A DNA stretch of 30,726 bases, from the NCBI GenBank assembly GCA_030698575.1, contig JAUYMQ010000256.1, positions 1 to 30,726 on the forward strand, in the 5' to 3' direction. The position numbers were made by a program, and so were the translations under genes. This document shows, one piece after another, positions 29,817 through 30,726 of the stretch. The first letter of the stretch is position 1; the number at the start of each line of letters is the position of its first letter. Under the pieces are notes generated by a model, which saw only the letters and a list, made by a program, of their open reading frames with translations, was not told where the DNA came from and made no database searches. The DNA is from Deltaproteobacteria bacterium. GTDB taxonomy: Bacteria > JAUYMQ01.

Positions 29817-30374
29817 ATGGCGCTGCACATACACCGAGGCCCCTTCACCGTGGACGCCTACCAGCGGCTGGGGGAGTTGGGGGTCCTCCCGCACGGCGCC
29901 CGCGTCGAGCTCATCGACGGCCAGGTCGTCGAGATGACCCCCAGCGGGGACGACCATGCAAGCTGCGTGCGGCGCCTCAACCACCTGCTGGCGCGCGCCG
30001 CCGGCGGCCGAGCCATCGTCGACGTCCAGAACCCTGTGGTCCTCGGGCCCTACGACGCGCCGCAGCCCGACCTCGCGCTCCTCAGGCCGCAGGCCGACCT
30101 CTACCCGCGGCACCCCCGCCCCGGCGATGTGATCCTCGCGATCGAAGTCGCGGACACCTCGCTCGCGTACGACCGCGACGTGAAGATCCCCCGCTATGCG
30201 GCGGCTGGTATTCCGGAGATCTGGCTGGTGGACCTCGGCGCCGACACCGTCGGCGTCTACCGAAGACCGGGCCCGGATGGGTACAGCGAGGTGGTGATGC
30301 ACGGCCGAGGTGAAACGCTGCGACCGCATTTGCTGGCTGGGATCGCCGTCCTCGCGGACGAGGTCCTCGGTTAG
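29817..30374 (+). CDS. Uma2-family PD-(D/E)XK nuclease, copy 2
   Basis: A 185-residue protein, the same length as copy 1 and clearly paralogous: GPFTVDAYQRLGELGVLPHG, RVELIDGQVVEMTPSGDDH, APQPDLALLRPQ (Asp), LAIEVADTSLAYDRDVKIPR (Glu, Lys) and GIPEIWLVDLG. ATG 29817 is aligned with the other copies and lies four bases after the -10-like TATTGT. It is closer in sequence to the partial copy 3 (MALH start) than to copy 1, pointing to a recent local duplication. Confidence 0.9.
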   Translation: MALHIHRGPFTVDAYQRLGELGVLPHGARVELIDGQVVEMTPSGDDHASCVRRLNHLLARAAGGRAIVDVQNPVVLGPYDAPQPDLALLRPQADLYPRHPRPGDVILAIEVADTSLAYDRDVKIPRYAAAGIPEIWLVDLGADTVGVYRRPGPDGYSEVVMHGRGETLRPHLLAGIAVLADEVLG

Positions 30375-30405
30375 GGCCGCGACCGCCGCGTCACCGCGTC
30401 ACCAC

Positions 30406-30470
30406 CTGCGCCGCCCGGTTGCGACGGGTCCAAGTCGGTCCTTACCGTAGCAAGGGTTGCGAATGCCGGA
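30406..30470 (+). repeat. 65-base leader repeat, copy 2
   Basis: Matches 29318-29381 with about five differences. Its ATG (30463) no longer begins a coiled-coil protein, but the frame stays open through array 7 and joins Uma2 copy 3 in frame after 59 codons. Confidence 0.75.
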
Positions 30471-30503
30471 ACCCGCACCGCTTCCCAACCACGGGCCTGA
30501 GCG

Positions 30504-30526
30504 TCCTGCTCCGTGCTCCGTGCTCC
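30504..30526. repeat. Heptamer array 7 (opposite orientation)
   Basis: TCCTGCTCCGTGCTCCGTGC continuing to 30526: about three units, inverted relative to arrays 1-6. Confidence 0.85.
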
Positions 30527-30603
30527 ATCAGGCTTCCACCCGCATGAACCCGTCCCCCTCCGGCGCGAAAACGATGACGGTTGGCCCGCAGTCCCGCCCC
30601 ACA

Positions 30604-30635
30604 TTGCCCCGTCCCTCTCGCCGAGCCCATATTGT
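30604..30635 (+). promoter_or_regulatory. Promoter-like block of Uma2 gene 3
   Basis: TTGCCC, 20 bases, TATTGT, four bases, ATG. Almost the same as the block before copy 2, including CTCGCCGAGCC. The preceding 30 bases also match those before copy 2 (GATGACG...CCCGCCCCA). Confidence 0.5.
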
Positions 30636-30639
30636 GCCG

Positions 30640-30726
30640 ATGGCGCTGCACATGCTCCGGGGCCCCTTCACCGTCGAGTCCTACCAGCGGCTCGCCGAGC
30701 TGGGCGTGCTCGGCGCGGACGAGCGC
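30640..30726 (+). CDS. Uma2-family nuclease, copy 3 (runs off right edge)
   Basis: Twenty-nine codons: MALHMLRGPFTVESYQRLAE then LGVLGADER, aligned with the start of copies 1 and 2. ATG 30640 is the start homologous to the others; an in-frame ATG at 30463 could give a product 59 residues longer. The catalytic part lies outside the window. Confidence 0.85.
   Translation, partial: MALHMLRGPFTVESYQRLAELGVLGADER

Noticed and set aside
27263-30526. CRISPR array
   Set aside because: The heptamer repeats are directly tandem with no spacers, and no cas genes are present.

Overview
The window is a high-GC bacterial chromosome segment. It begins with the translation-gene (str) operon rpsL-rpsG-fusA on the minus strand, running off the left edge inside fusA. 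The Wzx/Wzy/Wzz polysaccharide machinery, a lipoprotein-like phosphoesterase, frequent GTG/TTG starts, many Uma2-type nucleases and dense intergenic palindromes suggest a diderm, possibly Gemmatimonadota-like, soil or aquatic bacterium. That placement is a guess from style, not from a marker-gene comparison.

Region by region. (1) 1-1430: the str operon and its probable promoter. (2) 1434-5727: a putative passenger-carrying IS1-like element, bounded by matching inverted ends. It carries three small genes (HTH, zinc knuckle, basic Gly/Lys-rich), a Vsr mismatch endonuclease, a putative PD-(D/E)XK restriction enzyme, a C5-cytosine methyltransferase and an IS1-family DDE transposase. (3) 5740-8311: a mazEF toxin-antitoxin pair, a Uma2 remnant, and three tandem paralogues of a coiled-coil protein with a C-terminal membrane helix. 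The spacers hold a triple-palindrome repeat and a recurring promoter/dyad module. (4) 8445-27129: a polysaccharide locus of several operons in alternating orientation. It holds an initiating sugar-phosphate transferase, glycosyltransferases, methyltransferases, a CDP-alcohol transferase homologue, flippase, polymerase and chain-length regulator. It ends with a tightly coupled rfbA-rfbC-SDR-rfbD-lhgO-wzz-wzy operon. Embedded in it is a three-gene operon of an ATP-sulfurylase-like protein, a minimal pyruvate-kinase-like barrel and a dual-specificity phosphatase. (5) 27173-30726: an accessory tail of toxin-antitoxin-like and Uma2 genes punctuated by short arrays of a CGGAGCA heptamer. It includes a broken RelE with an intact antitoxin, and a partial tandem duplication of a leader/coiled-coil/Uma2 unit that runs off the right edge.

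How the genes fit together. RfbA, RfbC and RfbD would supply dTDP-L-rhamnose, although no RfbB is present in the window. The 8445 transferase would load the first sugar phosphate on undecaprenyl phosphate, and the GT4 and GT2 enzymes would extend it. Wzx would flip the unit, Wzy polymerise it and Wzz set the length. The transposon-borne restriction-modification-repair unit and the TA/Uma2 islands look like separately acquired defence or addiction modules inserted on either side of the polysaccharide locus. The most unusual items are the transposon-borne R-M-Vsr unit, the Sat-like/PK-like/phosphatase operon, and the promoter-plus-repeat architecture around the Uma2 and coiled-coil families.
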